Shown here piece after piece: positions 35,411 through 47,840 of a DNA stretch of 64,000 nt (the first letter of the stretch is position 1; every line of letters begins with the position of its first letter). This stretch comes from Diphasiastrum complanatum (taxonomy: Eukaryota > Streptophyta > Lycopodiopsida > Lycopodiales > Lycopodiaceae), in the NCBI GenBank assembly GCA_029204225.1, contig CM055105.1:48309688-48373687 (forward strand), written 5' to 3'. A model generated the notes under the pieces. That model searched no databases and had not been told where the DNA came from. It was given only the letters and a program-made list of their open reading frames with translations. A program made the position numbers and the translations under genes.

Positions 35411-37147
35411 CTTGTCAACCTTAGTGATTGCTTCAAAAAGAAGAGAGATCAAGTTGAGAAGCAAACCAATCTAACTCTTGATGAAGATGGTATTGATGAA
35501 CAAAATTCAAATGATGCTTTTGTTATGTCATCTTGCTTGTTGGCTAATCATGGAGATATTGATCCTTGGTGGATTGATAGTATCATCATTGATGGCATTT
35601 GAAGGTGACAAGAAGGTGATCTACACGGCCAATGATGGTGAGTGTGCAATCAAAGGGATTGGCACAATTCTTATTTCCCTCTCTACTAATAGGAATATAA
35701 ATTTGAAGGATGTCTTGTTCATTCCATCTATCACTAAGAACCTTTTTAGTGTGAGTCAAATGCTTGACAAGGGATTCAAAGTGGAGTTTGATGGTGATGC
35801 TTGTTTGATCAAGAAGGAAGATGAATTGATTGCAAAAGGGAAGAGGCAAGGTAAGTTGTTCAAACTTGATGCTTGTGTTGTTGCTAACCAAGTTGGATAT
35901 ATGGCAAAAGAGCAATTGTCAATGCAAGATGTTTGGCACAAGAGATTGGAGCATCTCAACTACAATTCATTGGAGGTGATGGCAAAGAGGCAAGTTTTTT
36001 TTGGTCTTCCCAACTCTTTAACAAGCTTGAATCATGTTTGTGAGCAATGTGCTTGATCAAAGTCACATAGGTAACCTTACAAGAGATCTACATCAAGGTC
36101 AAGTAAGCTTTTTCAACTTGTGCGTTGGATATTCATGGTGTTACTACAATTAGCAATGTAGGTGCTAAGATGTATGTGACTTTTATTGATGATTTTAGTA
36201 GATTTTGTTGGGTGATGAGGTGTTTGATGTCTTTGTCAAGTTCAAGATTGCAAGGGAGGTCCAATGTTCTACAAAGATCAAGTGCCTGAGGAGTGACAAT
36301 GGTGGTGAGTACATTTCTACCAAGTTCAAAGCATTTTGTGATGCAAATGGGATCAAGAGAGAGTACACAAGCCCAAGGACACCACAACAAAATGGAGTGG
36401 CCAAGAGAAAGAATAGATCCTTATGTGAAGGAGCCAAAGCCATGAGATTAGGTGGAAATCCTCCTAAATCCTTTTGGCAAGCTTTGTTGTATGCTAATTT
36501 TCTATGCAATAGATGGTGGAGTGTGGTATTGGATGGAAAAACCCCTTTTGAGGTCTTGTTTGGTAGAAGGCCGAGTGTCAAGTTTTTTAAAACTTTTGGA
36601 TGCATTTGGTATATCAACATCACTCTTGATGATAGGACAAAGGATGATCCATCTTCAGAGAAAGGTATATTTGTTGGTTATAGTGAGGTGAGCAAGGCTT
36701 ACAAATTTTTTATTCCTTCAACTAAGAAAACGGTCATTGGAAGAGATGTCATTTTTTATGAGAGAAAATTTCCAATAGTTCCTTCAAGTGGTGGCATGGA
36801 TTTTGGATCTAAATTCTTGATGTTGATGACATTGATGATACTTTGGATGTTGATGCTGAAGAGCCTACTTCAAATCAAAAGCCAAGGAGGACATAAAGGC
36901 AAAGGCAACAACCTTTGAGGCTCACTTATGATGAAAAAGATAAGCAAGTTGTTGGTGGTACGCACTATGCTTTCCTAACCTCTTTTGATGAACCTACATG
37001 TGTAGATGAAGCAAGACAAAAGAGGATTGGATCCAAGCAATGGATTTTCAGTATCAAGCTCTCATGAAGAATGACACATGGAGATTGGTGGAACTTTCAA
37101 AGGACAAGAAGGCAATTGAATGCAAGTGGATCTTCAAAGTGGAGACA

Positions 37148-37203
37148 AACCAAGATGGATCAATCAATAAGTACAAACCAATATGGATCAATCAACAAGT
37201 ACA
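37148..37203 (+). repeat. 28-bp tandem duplication inside copia B RT
   Basis: Two units of CAA(G/T)ATGGATCAATCAA(T/C)AAGTACAAAC lie side by side. They insert extra residues where other copia RTs have N-K-Y-K-A-R-L-V-A-K-G. Confidence 0.75.
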
Positions 37204-37428
37204 AACAAGGTTGGTGGCAAAAGGATATGCACAAGAGTACGAAATTGACTATGATGAGACCTTTGCACCCGTGACAAAGATGGTAATCATTCGGGTCATC
37301 ATATCTCTTGCAACACTTTTTGGATGGGATCTATGGCAATTGGATATCACAAATGCATTCTTGAATGGTAATCTTGAGGAGGAGGTGTTTATGGAGCAAC
37401 TCGACGGCTACATTTCACATGGTAAGCC

Positions 37429-37433
37429 TAATC
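37429..37433. repeat. Left 5-bp target-site duplication (TAATC)
   Basis: TAATC precedes the copia C 5' LTR and recurs at 41518-41522 after its 3' LTR. Confidence 0.85.
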
Positions 37434-38279
37434 TGTTAGATTTCTTATGCTCAGCCTTAACAAATCGTTCAAGTAATGAGCATCCTGAAAACAACCGAAG
37501 GCCGACAACATATTTAGGACCATCGCATTTTTTCAAAACTTTGTTTTTCTTAAAACATTTTTGTTTTAAGACACGTTCGCACTTTCGAAAAAAAGTGACA
37601 CTATCGGGAAAAATCGACATTGTGACCAAATTTCATTTTAAAGGCACTGTCGGGTTTTTTGTATTTTTCACACCTTCGGGAAAAAAAAATGCGACACTGT
37701 GACCAAAATCCATTTTAAAGGCACTGTTGGGTTTTTTCACATTTCTCTGCCTTCGCTTTAAACGAACCTTTGGGATTTTTGCACCTTCAGGATTTACATG
37801 TTTTTTCTGTTCAAGGGCACCTTCACGTTTTTCGGGTTTTTCCAACAGTGGCAGACCAATGTCACCAACTTATCATCAACTCTAAAAACAGCTGGACCGC
37901 TAAATATCTTACCCACTTAGTACATATACAAATATTGGCGTAAATAGCATTCAATGCTTGTAAGATATTTTTTTAAGAGACTTGTAAATATATACTACTA
38001 GCTGAATCAAGCAATGTAAGTGTTGTTTTAACATTATACTCTAAGTTCTTCTGTAGCCAACATTATCACACTCAGCAAGTTGAAGGTATCACTTCAAGCC
38101 ATTGTACTCGCTGTTGATATTAATAAGAGTGCAATTTTTGTCTCACTATTGTATTGTTCATTTGCGCAATTTTGTATGAAGGATTCATCTTGAATATTTT
38201 TGCTGCTACTTGTTGCGTTTCCGTTTCTACACGCCTATGCTCAAGCTTCCGCTACCAGTCATCCCCACGTTTTATGACA
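37434..38279 (+). repeat. Copia C 5' LTR, 846 bp
   Basis: Contains an internal duplication (the phrase GTGACCAAA..CATTTTAAAGGCACTGT occurs twice near 37621 and 37697). Its last 250 bp align with the end of the 3' LTR. Confidence 0.85.
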
Positions 38280-38431
38280 TGGTATCAAAGCAGACATTTT
38301 AGTAATCTGCATTTCTATTGCGGAGTATCAGTTTTGTTTCTACGAAGACGTCTCTCTAGTCTCTCTAGCAAACGCGTGGCCAACTCTATTCCGACAATCG
38401 TTGTTTCTACCAACAATTTCGTTCAACCAGA

Positions 38432-39290
38432 ATGGATCCATTATCTAGTTCATTTCTCATTGACAAACTTGATGGTGATAACTTCCATCTCTGGAAATTC
38501 AAGATGAAGGTTATACTATTAGCCAAAGAACTGTGGGACATTGTTGATGGCACAAAGCTCAAACCAGAAGGTGATGTAGCCAGCATCACCAAGTGGAGAC
38601 TGAGAGATGGCAAAGAATTTTCCATGATCACCCTCAACATCAAGGATACTCAGATCAGCCACATGCGTGCTGCTCATACTGCTAAGAAAATGCATGAAAC
38701 ATCTTAGCAACTCTCTACGATATCAAGGATGTTACTTTTAAGTTACACTTGAGGAAGAAATTATTCACCTTGAGGATGTCTGACAGAGAAAGTGTTTCGA
38801 GTCATCTCAACACATTCAAAAATCTTAAAGAATAGATGACTGCAACTGGCTCAATCATAGAAGATTCCGATGCACTTATGACTCTATTAACAAGTCTACA
38901 TGAAGCCTACGAAAATTAGGTAATGGCAATTTCTATCCAGGAGCACCTCACTCTATCAAGAGTAATATCGATGTTTCTACAAGAGGAGATCAAAAGATTA
39001 GCATCCTCCTCAGGCTCAGGATCAGATCCTTAAGTTCTATATTCGAAAAATCAGAAGTTTAGATCCAAGAGGTCTATACAATCAGACTATCCTGACAACA
39101 AGAGAAACATGCAACGACTTGTATCAAACACACCATCAACTTCAGAGTCTTCATCCTTCTAGCCAAGACATAATCTATTCTGTAAGTACTATAAGAGGAC
39201 CGGTCACCTTATCAAGGATTGCAGAACGCTGCAATACAACAACGAAAGGAAGCAACAGTTCCAACAACAAGCAAATGCTGCTTCTACCAG
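38432..39290 (+). pseudogene. Copia C gag (degenerate)
   Basis: ATG 38432 opens MDPLSSSFLIDKLDGDNFHL and W-K-F-K-M-K-V-I-L-L-A-K-E-L-W-D-I-V-D-G, the copia gag start. The frame stops at 38705 and breaks repeatedly. A zinc knuckle (CKYYKRTGHLIKDC) is legible near 39182-39223. Confidence 0.8.
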
Positions 39291-40990
39291 TCACTCGATC
39301 CAGCAACAGGAGGAAGATGAAGTTGCCTTCTTGACCAGAGTCGAAGAACAACATGATATCGATTCTTGGTATTTGGACTCAGGTGCATCACAACACATGA
39401 CTCACCATAGACATTGGTTCCATGACTACAAGTCATACACCGATCCTACAGTTGTGCAACTTGGAGACAACTTGACTCATACTATCAAGGGCGTAGGAAT
39501 AGTCAAAGTCGAATTCCAGAAAGGTGATGTAATGTTTTTGTCCAATGTTCTTCACATTCCAAATCTTACCAAAAGCCTGATCTCAGTTAGCAGAATCACA
39601 GATTCAGTCAGAGGGTCAAATTCAATAGACAGGAGTGTTATTTTTGACGAATTTAAGAAAGTTATTGCTTTCAGTAGAAGGTGTGGCAATTTGTACAAAA
39701 TCAGTCACTCCTATTCTACAAGTAATCAAGCTCTTTTTACTTCAACTTTTGAATCAACTGAGATGCTTTGGCATTTCAGATTAGGCCATTTAAATTCTAG
39801 TTGTATATAGCAAATGTCAAAACAGAATTTAGTACAAGATCTATCCTTCATTAGCAAATCAAATTCTTCATGTGAAAGCTGTATTTTCAGCAAGTATACT
39901 AGAACTCCAGTCACTTCCGATATAGTTCGCTCTTCTAAAGGTTTGTTAGATCTTGTACACATGGACATTTGTGGTCCTATGCAGAATATTTCCACAGGGG
40001 AAGCTGTCTATTTGCTGACTATCATTGATGACTTCTCTCGAAGGACTGCAACATATTTCTTGAAGAACAAATTTGAGACTCTCAAGTTCTTCATGTAGTT
40101 CAAGGCATCATCAAAAAAATTGACCCAGAGAAGAATCAGAACTCTACGCTCTGATGCAGGGGGGGAGTATTTAACTCCACCGAGTTCAAAGTCTTTTGCA
40201 AGGCCAATCGAATACATCTACAACAATATTCAGCCAGCTACTCACCTCAGTCCAATGGTGTAGCTAAACGGAAGAATCGGACACTGTGCCAAGAGCATGC
40301 TGGCCCATGCCTCTCTTCCAAAGAAATTCTGGACATAGGCTGTTACTACAACAACCTACCTTCAAAATGGATCCATCTTAGAGGCCCCGAATGGCAAGAC
40401 ACCTTATGAGGTGTGGACAAGATCAAAGCCATCACTCACAAATATTTGAGTGTTTGAATGCATAGCCTACTCATAGATCCTTGCTGATCTAAGTAGGAAC
40501 CTAGACAACACCAGCAAAAGGTCGATTTTCATCAGCTATTCCTCAAACCATCAACCCAAAAGCTCTGAAATCTGGACTCTCAGAAGACCTTCATGAGCAG
40601 AAATGTCATTTTTGTGAAAGATCAGTTTATCGACCACAAGGGGAAAGCTACTTCGAATCATATCCTAGAGTCGACACCAACAACTCCAAACAACTCAGGA
40701 TTGATCAGAAGATCGACACTGACATTGACACTGACACTGACTCCGACAATGAGGCAATCCCTCAGCAAAACAAATTGCATCAGAGAATCAAAGTTCAACC
40801 CAGAAGATCAAACCGATCAAGACAGCCTCCATCCCGATTTACGGATGATCCGGCCTGCTACTTTGTGCAAGAATCAAACGTTGTTTCAGAGGCAATGTCA
40901 ACACTTGATGCTGATCAAGAGAAGACCAATGCATCTTTTAACGAGAATGGTTTTATTCCAAACTCGAAAGACTTGAATTTTGATTTTTAA
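39291..40990 (+). pseudogene. Copia C protease and integrase (degenerate)
   Basis: The frame from 39331 has the protease motif DSWYLDSGASQHMTHH, then FLSNVLHIPNLTKSLISVSR and the pre-integrase MLWHFRLGHLNS. After a TAG at about 39808, SCESCIFSKYTRTPV, LDLVHMDICGPMQNI and TIIDDFSRRTATYFLK cover the zinc region and first catalytic Asp. Further stops and shifts follow. The linker to RT (RRSNRSRQPPSRFTDDP) ends at 40990 and only a few RT residues (Y-V-D-D-M-L-L-F) remain before the polypurine tract. Confidence 0.8.
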
Positions 40991-41153
40991 TTACCACCTT
41001 TTATGTAGATGATATGTTATTATTTAGTAACAATCTGAATTTATTGAAGGATTCAAAATGCATGTTAGCTCTATCAAAGGAGCATCATCTCAGATTTAAC
41101 GATATGTTAAAACTAAAGTTCAAAGCTTTTTCAGGATCCACATTAAGGGGGAG

Positions 41154-41517
41154 TGTTAGATTTCTTATGCTCAGCCTCAACAAATCGTTCAAGTAATGAG
41201 CATCTTGAAAACAATCGAAGGTCGACAACATATTTTGAACCTTCGCATTTTTCCAAAACTTCATTTTAAAGGCATTGTTAGGTTTTTCGCATTTTTTACA
41301 TCATCACGCTCAGCAAGCTAAAGTTATCACTTCAAGCCACTAACTCGCTGTTGATATTAATAAGAGCGCAATTTTTGTCTCCGATACTATATTGTTTATT
41401 TGCGAGATTTTGTATGAATGATTCATCTTGAATATTTCTACTGCTAACTGTTGCATTTCCGTTCCTACACGGCTACGCTCAAACTTCCGCTGCCAGTCAT
41501 CCCCATGTTTTACGACA
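41154..41517 (+). repeat. Copia C 3' LTR, 364 bp
   Basis: Both ends match the 5' LTR, but about 480 bp present in the 5' LTR (roughly 37560-38060) are missing. Confidence 0.85.
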
Positions 41518-41522
41518 TAATC

Positions 41523-41600
41523 ATGTGTTTTTTTTACAAAAGAGTTTGTATGGACTTAAACAAGCACCAAGGAGTTGCAGTTATATTGAAGGAAGGGAAA
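41523..41600 (+). pseudogene. Copia element B reverse transcriptase, right part
   Basis: In a shifted frame KSLYGLKQAPRS follows directly, the RT block expected after the sequence cut at 37433. It ends within about 80 bp. Confidence 0.7.
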
Positions 41601-42664
41601 GCTCCAGGAGCAATGACAAAGAAACAAGCTAAGCAACATTATAATACGATCTTGAAATGAGAAAAATCATCTCAAAAAGTTAATTCTAAGAATGTACCAC
41701 CTTTATTGGATAAAGAAAAGGAGAAGGTCAAGGATGATTCTTCCAGTCAGACTTCTTGCAAGAAATTACCATCAAGGAAGTCATCACCTTCAGAGACGAG
41801 CACATCATCTAGAAAGTCATCACCACCATGATCGATTCCTGCCAAGAAAGTTAAACGAAGATCAATAATCAACTCTTATTTAAAAGGAACAATCAGAAGA
41901 AGTCCAACATGATATGCTAGAGCATTTCAAACGCTATACTTTGGATGTTGTTGTGATTATGCTACTAAAGGCTCATCGTGAATCAGAAGAGCAAGTACCA
42001 GAAACAAAAGAGGTCTGCGATGGACCATCCAGGACTCAGCCCATGAATCTTGCTGAAGGAGAGCCAGAGAAAATTGTTCAAGTTGGAGCTCAACTTACCC
42101 CCGATTTCAAGCATTAAGATTGTTATTGATCAAGTACCAAAATTGTTTTGCTTGGACGTACAAGGATCTCAAAGGAATTCCTACTTCGGTTATTGAGCAT
42201 ACGATAGACAGATATTCGACTAGATCCAACCATTAGGCAATCTGCGCTTTTTCTAAATGATTTGATGATGTTGGCATCCGTAGTAACACGTTGAGACAAT
42301 TGCCTTCCTCAATTGGCTTTCGATCCAAATCTCTCGATGGCGTCTGACAATGTTCAAGATCAATTGCCACTCGCCAAGTTATACTATCGAGCTACGATGT
42401 TGGGCGGAATGTTGGAATCTAGATTTATGGCATGGACCACTTCAAAATGGATTGCCGAGAACAATAAGTGCTTCTTACCACACAAAAAAGATTTCAATAT
42501 AGTGCGCCTGAAATTCATGGAGAAGGTGCAGTACCATCTGATCAAGGTACGACGCGAGGCTAATCAGAGCCCAAAGTATAAATCTTGTGAGGTGTTGTGG
42601 GACCACCACCAGTTTTGCAGATATCAAGGCAACCCTAGCCCTAGTTAATAAGTGGTGGGGGTAT
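41601..42664 (+). other. Broken open frames of unknown origin before a putative LTR
   Basis: Pieces include a Lys/Ser-rich segment (LPSRKSSPSETSTSSRKS) and frames 41914-42117 and 42313-42648 (LPLAKLYYRATMLGGMLESR, SKWIAENNKCFLPHKKDF). No family recognised. The position upstream of an LTR-like start suggests remnants of an element's internal region, but this is inference. Confidence 0.4.
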
Positions 42665-43313
<649 letters not shown>

Positions 43314-43559
43314 AGAGAGAGGAAGCAAGTATCTATCTTATTGTGGGTTGTAGTGTTAATTGGTTTAGGGTTAATGGATGTAGTGTTAATCCATAGTGTT
43401 AATGGATCTTAGAGTTAATTGTGGATCATTCATGCATGCTGGATTTTGATTTATGCTATCGCTCTCATGGGATCGAACCTCCGCGTGATGACTAACTTCA
43501 TGTCTTTGATGCTTGTGTGATTGGATCTTGGGTTGAGGATAGGATAGGAAATAAAACCA

Positions 43560-44602
43560 CTACAATTGGCTGCACCATCCTTGACAAATCCCGAAAAGTT
43601 TTAGATTTTGGAAAAATATCTTTACAAACTCAACCACTGTTATTCTTCCAACAGTCAAGCTCTTCACACTTCTACTTCTGAATCAACTGATATGCTTTGG
43701 CATTTTAGATTAGGCCACTTGAACTTCAATAGTATTCAACAAATGTCGACTCAGAGACTAGTACAAGATCTATCTTCTGTCAACAAACCAACTTCTCCAT
43801 GTAAAAGCTATATTATCAGCAAGCATGCTAGAAGTCCTTTCATTTCTGACTCAATTCATATTTTCAAAGGTTTGCTAGATCTTGTACATAGCAGCATCTG
43901 TGGCCCGATGCTGCTTCCAAAGGGGGAGCTCTATACCTCCTAACCTTCATCTATGACTTCTCTTGAAGGACTGCAATCTATTTTATGAAGAACAAATCAG
44001 AGGCATTCAAGTTCTTCATGCAGTTCAAGGCGTCTACAGAAAATCAGACCTAGAAAAAGATCAAAGCTCTATGCACAGATGGAGGGGGAGGGTTTATCTC
44101 CACAGAATTTAAGGAGTTCTGCAAGGCCAATGGGATACATCAACAATTTACAACTAACTATTCACCTCAGTCCAATAATGTAGCTGGCAGCTGCCTAATA
44201 TACAAAATTGATCCACCACCAAAGCCCTGAATGGCAAGACACCCTGTGAGGTGTGGACATGATTGAAACCATCACTCAAGAATATTAGAGTGTTTGGATG
44301 CATTGCCTAAGATTCTTTTAGAATAGTTTGTAAAGATGTTTCTTTATGAAAATTGTTAACAACCATGAGCTAATCCCCGAGGATCTAAGAAAGAGACTGG
44401 ATGACAAAAGCACAAAATCGATTTTCATTGGCTACTCCCTATATCACAAGGCATACAAGCTCTACAATATGGAAACAGAAAAAAAAATACAAGCAAATAT
44501 GTCATTTTTGTGGAAGATCGATTTATCAACCACAAGGGGAAAGCTCAAAAAATTTCCGATCCAAGTATCGAAGAAATTTTCGATCCATGTATTGAAAAAG
44601 GC
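43560..44602 (+). pseudogene. Copia C-family fragment (pre-integrase and integrase)
   Basis: MEKYLYKLNHCYSSNSQALH, MLWHFRLGHLNFNSIQQMS and LLDLVHSSICGPM are close relatives of the copia C polyprotein at 39700-40000. The later part has the integrase-end phrase KSIFIGYSLYHKAYKLYN. Several stops. At about 44600 it changes abruptly into copia D. Confidence 0.8.
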
Positions 44603-47091
44603 TCCAGGATCAAAAAGCCATTTACAAGATCTTCTATCAAAAGCAAGCATCCTTTGGAGTTAATCCACTCGGATGTGCATTTCTCATCAACTACAAGCAA
44701 GGGAGGAGCCACTTGTTTTGTTACTTTCATTGATGATTACACAAGATTCACTTGGATATATCTTCTTGCTTCTAAATCTGTGGTGTTTGATCATTTCCTT
44801 ATTTTCAAAGCTTATGTAGAGAAGCAATTCTCATTCAAGATTAAAGCTCTTAGAAGTGATGGAGGTGGTGAATATATCTCCAATAAATTTCAAGATTTTT
44901 GTAAGCTTGAAGGCATTAAAAGAGAGTTCTCTTGTGCCTACTCTCCATCTCAAAATGGAGTGGCCGTGAGAAAGAATAGATCTCTATGTGAATGTGCAAA
45001 ATCTATGAGAATTGAGGCATCTTTGCCCAAAGATTTTTGGGGAGAAGCCATTAATTGTGCAAATTATCTTTGCAATAGGCTCCCACATATAGCTCTTGGA
45101 GGAAAGTCACCATATGAAATCTTATTTTTGAAGAAGCCTAAGGTTGATCACCTTAGAGTTTTTGGATGCTTATGCTTTGTCCATATTCCCTTGGAAACAA
45201 GGAAGAAGGAAGATCCTAGTGCATGCAAAGGGATCACGGTTGGATACTCATCCACCAAGAAGGCCTATATAGTCTTTATACTCTCTACTTCTTAAGTTAT
45301 TGAAAGTAGAGATGTTGTCTTTCATGAAGATCAACACTCATCTTTTGAAGAGGCCGAGATCAAGAAATCTATGGATGCATCATCAATTATTGATTTTGAA
45401 GACAATCATGATGTGATGGGGTCGAGATTTGAAGAAGACTCTCCTCGGATTTTATCACCAAGAAGATCCATGAGAGATAGATCCGAGCCTAAGAGGCTCT
45501 CATATGTTGACAAAGGCAAACAAGTGGATCTTGATTCCACTAATTATGTTTTTTATGTCTCTCATGAAGAGCCAAAGAATGTACAAGAGGCACTCAATAC
45601 CAAGGAGTGGTATGATGCCATGAAGCAAGAGTATGATGCATTGATCACCAACAATACTTGGGAGCTTGTGGATTTTCCATCCAACAAGCATGTGATTGGT
45701 TGCAAGTGGGTATTTCAGATCAGGTTCAATCATGATGGCACCATCAACAAGCATAAAGCAAGATTATGTGCCAAAGGATTTGCTCAAATCCATGGTCTTG
45801 ATTATGAGGAGACCTTATTTCTCTTGCTTGTTTTTTCAAGTGGAAGGTGTTCCAATTAGATGTATCCAATGCTTTTCTAAATGGTTATCTTGAGGAGGAG
45901 ATCTATATGGAACAACCTCAAGGATTCATCAAGGATGAGTCCAAAGTGTGCTTGCTCTTCAAAAGTCTTTATGGACTCAAGAAAGCACCAAGATCATGGT
46001 ATTCAAGACTTAATTCTTTTCTTATCTCACTAGGATTTACTCTTAGTGACTATGATCCTTCCATGTATCTAAAGTTTGTTGATAGCAATATTGTCATTCT
46101 TCTAATATATGTTGATGACATTATTCTTTGTGGAAGTTGTATCAAGCTAGTTGATGAAACCAAGCTAGCACTTGGATGTGAGTTTAAAATGCAAGATCTA
46201 GGAGAGATACATTACATCCTAGGCCTAAAAATTGATTTTTTATGAAAATCATGTCTTTATATGCCAATCCAGATATGCTCACTCTATGTTGAGAAAATTC
46301 CATATGGAAAATTCTAAGAGCATAGATACTCCAATGGAGCAAATTGTAAAAGATCCTAAGAAAGGTGATGAAAGATCCTTTGAGGACATCACACTTTTTA
46401 GGAGTCTTGTAGGCTCCTTGATTTGGCTTACCATTACTAGGCCCGATCTAAGTTTTTGTGTGCACAAATTGAGTCAATTTATGCAAGATCCTAAGATCCA
46501 TCATTGGAAGATGGCCAAGAGGATTCTAAGATATGTATCTTCATCTTGTGATTATGGTTTACTCTATAAATGTGAAGATCTATCCATTGTTGGCTACTCG
46601 GATTCGGACTTTGCAAGTGACAAGATGGATCGAAAGTCTATTAGTGCATACACTATCTTTCTTGGAGGCAATTTAATATCTTGGCTTTCCAAAAAGCAAG
46701 ATACTATATCTCTCTCTTCATGTGAGGCCGAGTACAAAGCACTCACTACAACTACCAAAGAGGTGCTTTGGATCAAGAGGTTATTAATGGAGCTAAAGTG
46801 CATCAAGGAAGATGATCTACCAATGATCAAGTGTGATAACATCTCGGCCCAAGCTCTTGCCAACAATCCCATTTTTCATGGAAGAAGCAAGCACATAGAA
46901 GTGGCACACCATTTTGTGAGAGAAAAGCTTATTGGAGGAGAAATCTATTTGGAGCATATCAACTCGTCCTCTTGTATTGCCGATCTACTCACCAAGCCTT
47001 TGAGCAAAGTGCTTTCATCAAGCATAGATCTAATCTTGGAGTTTTATCAAGATCAATGTTCAAATCTTCATAGATAATTTTTTAGGAGGAG
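44603..47091 (+). pseudogene. Copia element D: integrase, reverse transcriptase, RNase H (nearly complete)
   Basis: The relic starts KPFTRSSIKSKHPLELIHSD. The integrase core has FVTFIDDYTRFTWIYLL, LRSDGGGEYISNKF and YSPSQNGVAVRKNR (D, D, E triad region). RT has WYDAMKQEYDALITNNTWEL, QLDVSNAFLNGYLEEEIYM, LYGLKKAPRSWYS and LLIYVDDIILCG. RNase H has VGYSDSDFASDKMDRKS, SLSSCEAEYKAL and HIEVAHHFVREKL. Lesions: a TAA at about 45293, a small deletion near 45820 and a frameshift near 46235. The gag, protease and 5' LTR are absent. The frame ends at 47077, just before a polypurine tract (AGGAGGAG) and the LTR. It is the best preserved copia pol here. Confidence 0.85.
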
Positions 47092-47840
47092 TGTGAAGAA
47101 TTGAAAAAGATTATCTATGTTAGATATAGGGGTCTTATGTTTTTACATCAAGCATCTAGGTGTAGGATGTTGATAGGAATAAATTTGGCATAGATGGCAA
47201 ATTATGCATTTCCACTTGTAATGCCACTATTGAGCCAAAATAGAGTAAGAGGCTAAACTCGTGCCAATTAGAGTGTAGACAAGTGTAATGCTTTTGTTTG
47301 ATGAATTCCAAGAGGTCCAATAGGATTTAGAGGTGGAACCATGTGAGGTCCAATAGGAAATTGAGGTGTACTTGAATATAGTCCAATAGAATTAAGAGGT
47401 GCATGGATCAATGGTCCAATAGGATTAAGAGGTGACAAAGTATTGTCCAATCATAGTTAAGCATAGTGGTAGCTCGTGGATCTACTAGTATCATTATACT
47501 CCTCATTTTGAAGCTAATTGATTTGGTGATTATATGGATTTTGTGAGTTATTGGATTTCTGGCTTTCTCTCTCTACCAGAGAGCTCATGATGCTTTTTCT
47601 CTCTCTCTACCCAAGGAGAGCAGCTTGTTTTTACTTAGATTATTTTTTGAATACTTCCCACACGTGTGAGTGAGAGTTGGAAGTGTTTGAATGCATGTAG
47701 TAGTGTGTTTTTGCCATAGGATCTAAGACTGATCTTGAATCTCAATCTAATCTTAATCTTGGTGCATCTACACACCTTAGGAGATCACAAGTACATGTTG
47801 TGGACAATCCACACGTGTGAAATTAAACAATTGTCAGGAT
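47092..47840 (+). repeat. Copia D 3' LTR
   Basis: Starts TGTGAAGAATTG after the polypurine tract. It includes a tandem array (47310-47450). The far end is placed near the ATGGTATCAATC phrase at about 47840, which resembles a primer-binding site; no target duplication was located, so the 3' border is approximate. Confidence 0.65.
47310..47450 (+). repeat. GTCCAATAGG tandem motif in LTR
   Basis: About five copies of (G)GTCCAATAG(G/A)A(T)TTA-type units, each ending (G)AGGTG, spaced 20-40 bp. Confidence 0.8.

Larger units (their letters stand above)
35411..37433 (+). pseudogene. Copia element B: gag end to reverse transcriptase (left part, split by copia C)
   Basis: The relic starts in a knuckle end (DCFKKKRDQVE) and continues to a protease remnant (D-P-W-W-I-D-S, deleted after D-S). 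Next come GDKKVIYTANDGECAIKGIG, the pre-integrase domain (WHKRLEHLNYNSLEVM, C-E-Q-C) and the integrase core (LRSDNGGEYISTKF, then REYTSPRTPQQNGVAKRKNR). RT follows (DTWRLVELSKDKKAIECKW, DYDETFAPVTKMVIIRVI, QLDITNAFLNGNLEEEVFM). Defects include a stop at 36054, a deletion before 36205 and a 28-bp tandem duplication near 37148-37203. The RT is cut at 37433 by copia C and resumes at 41523. Confidence 0.85.
37434..41517 (+). mobile_element. Copia element C with LTRs and target duplication, internally degraded
   Basis: It begins TGTTAGATTTCTTATGC, ends ACA and is flanked by TAATC. The 5' LTR (37434-38279) is followed at once by the primer-binding site TGGTATCAAAGCAGA, and the 3' LTR (41154-41517) is preceded by the purine tract AAGGGGGAG. 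The interior has gag, knuckle, protease and integrase in order, but RT and RNase H are nearly all deleted. It sits inside the RT of copia B, whose frame resumes after 41522. Confidence 0.9.
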
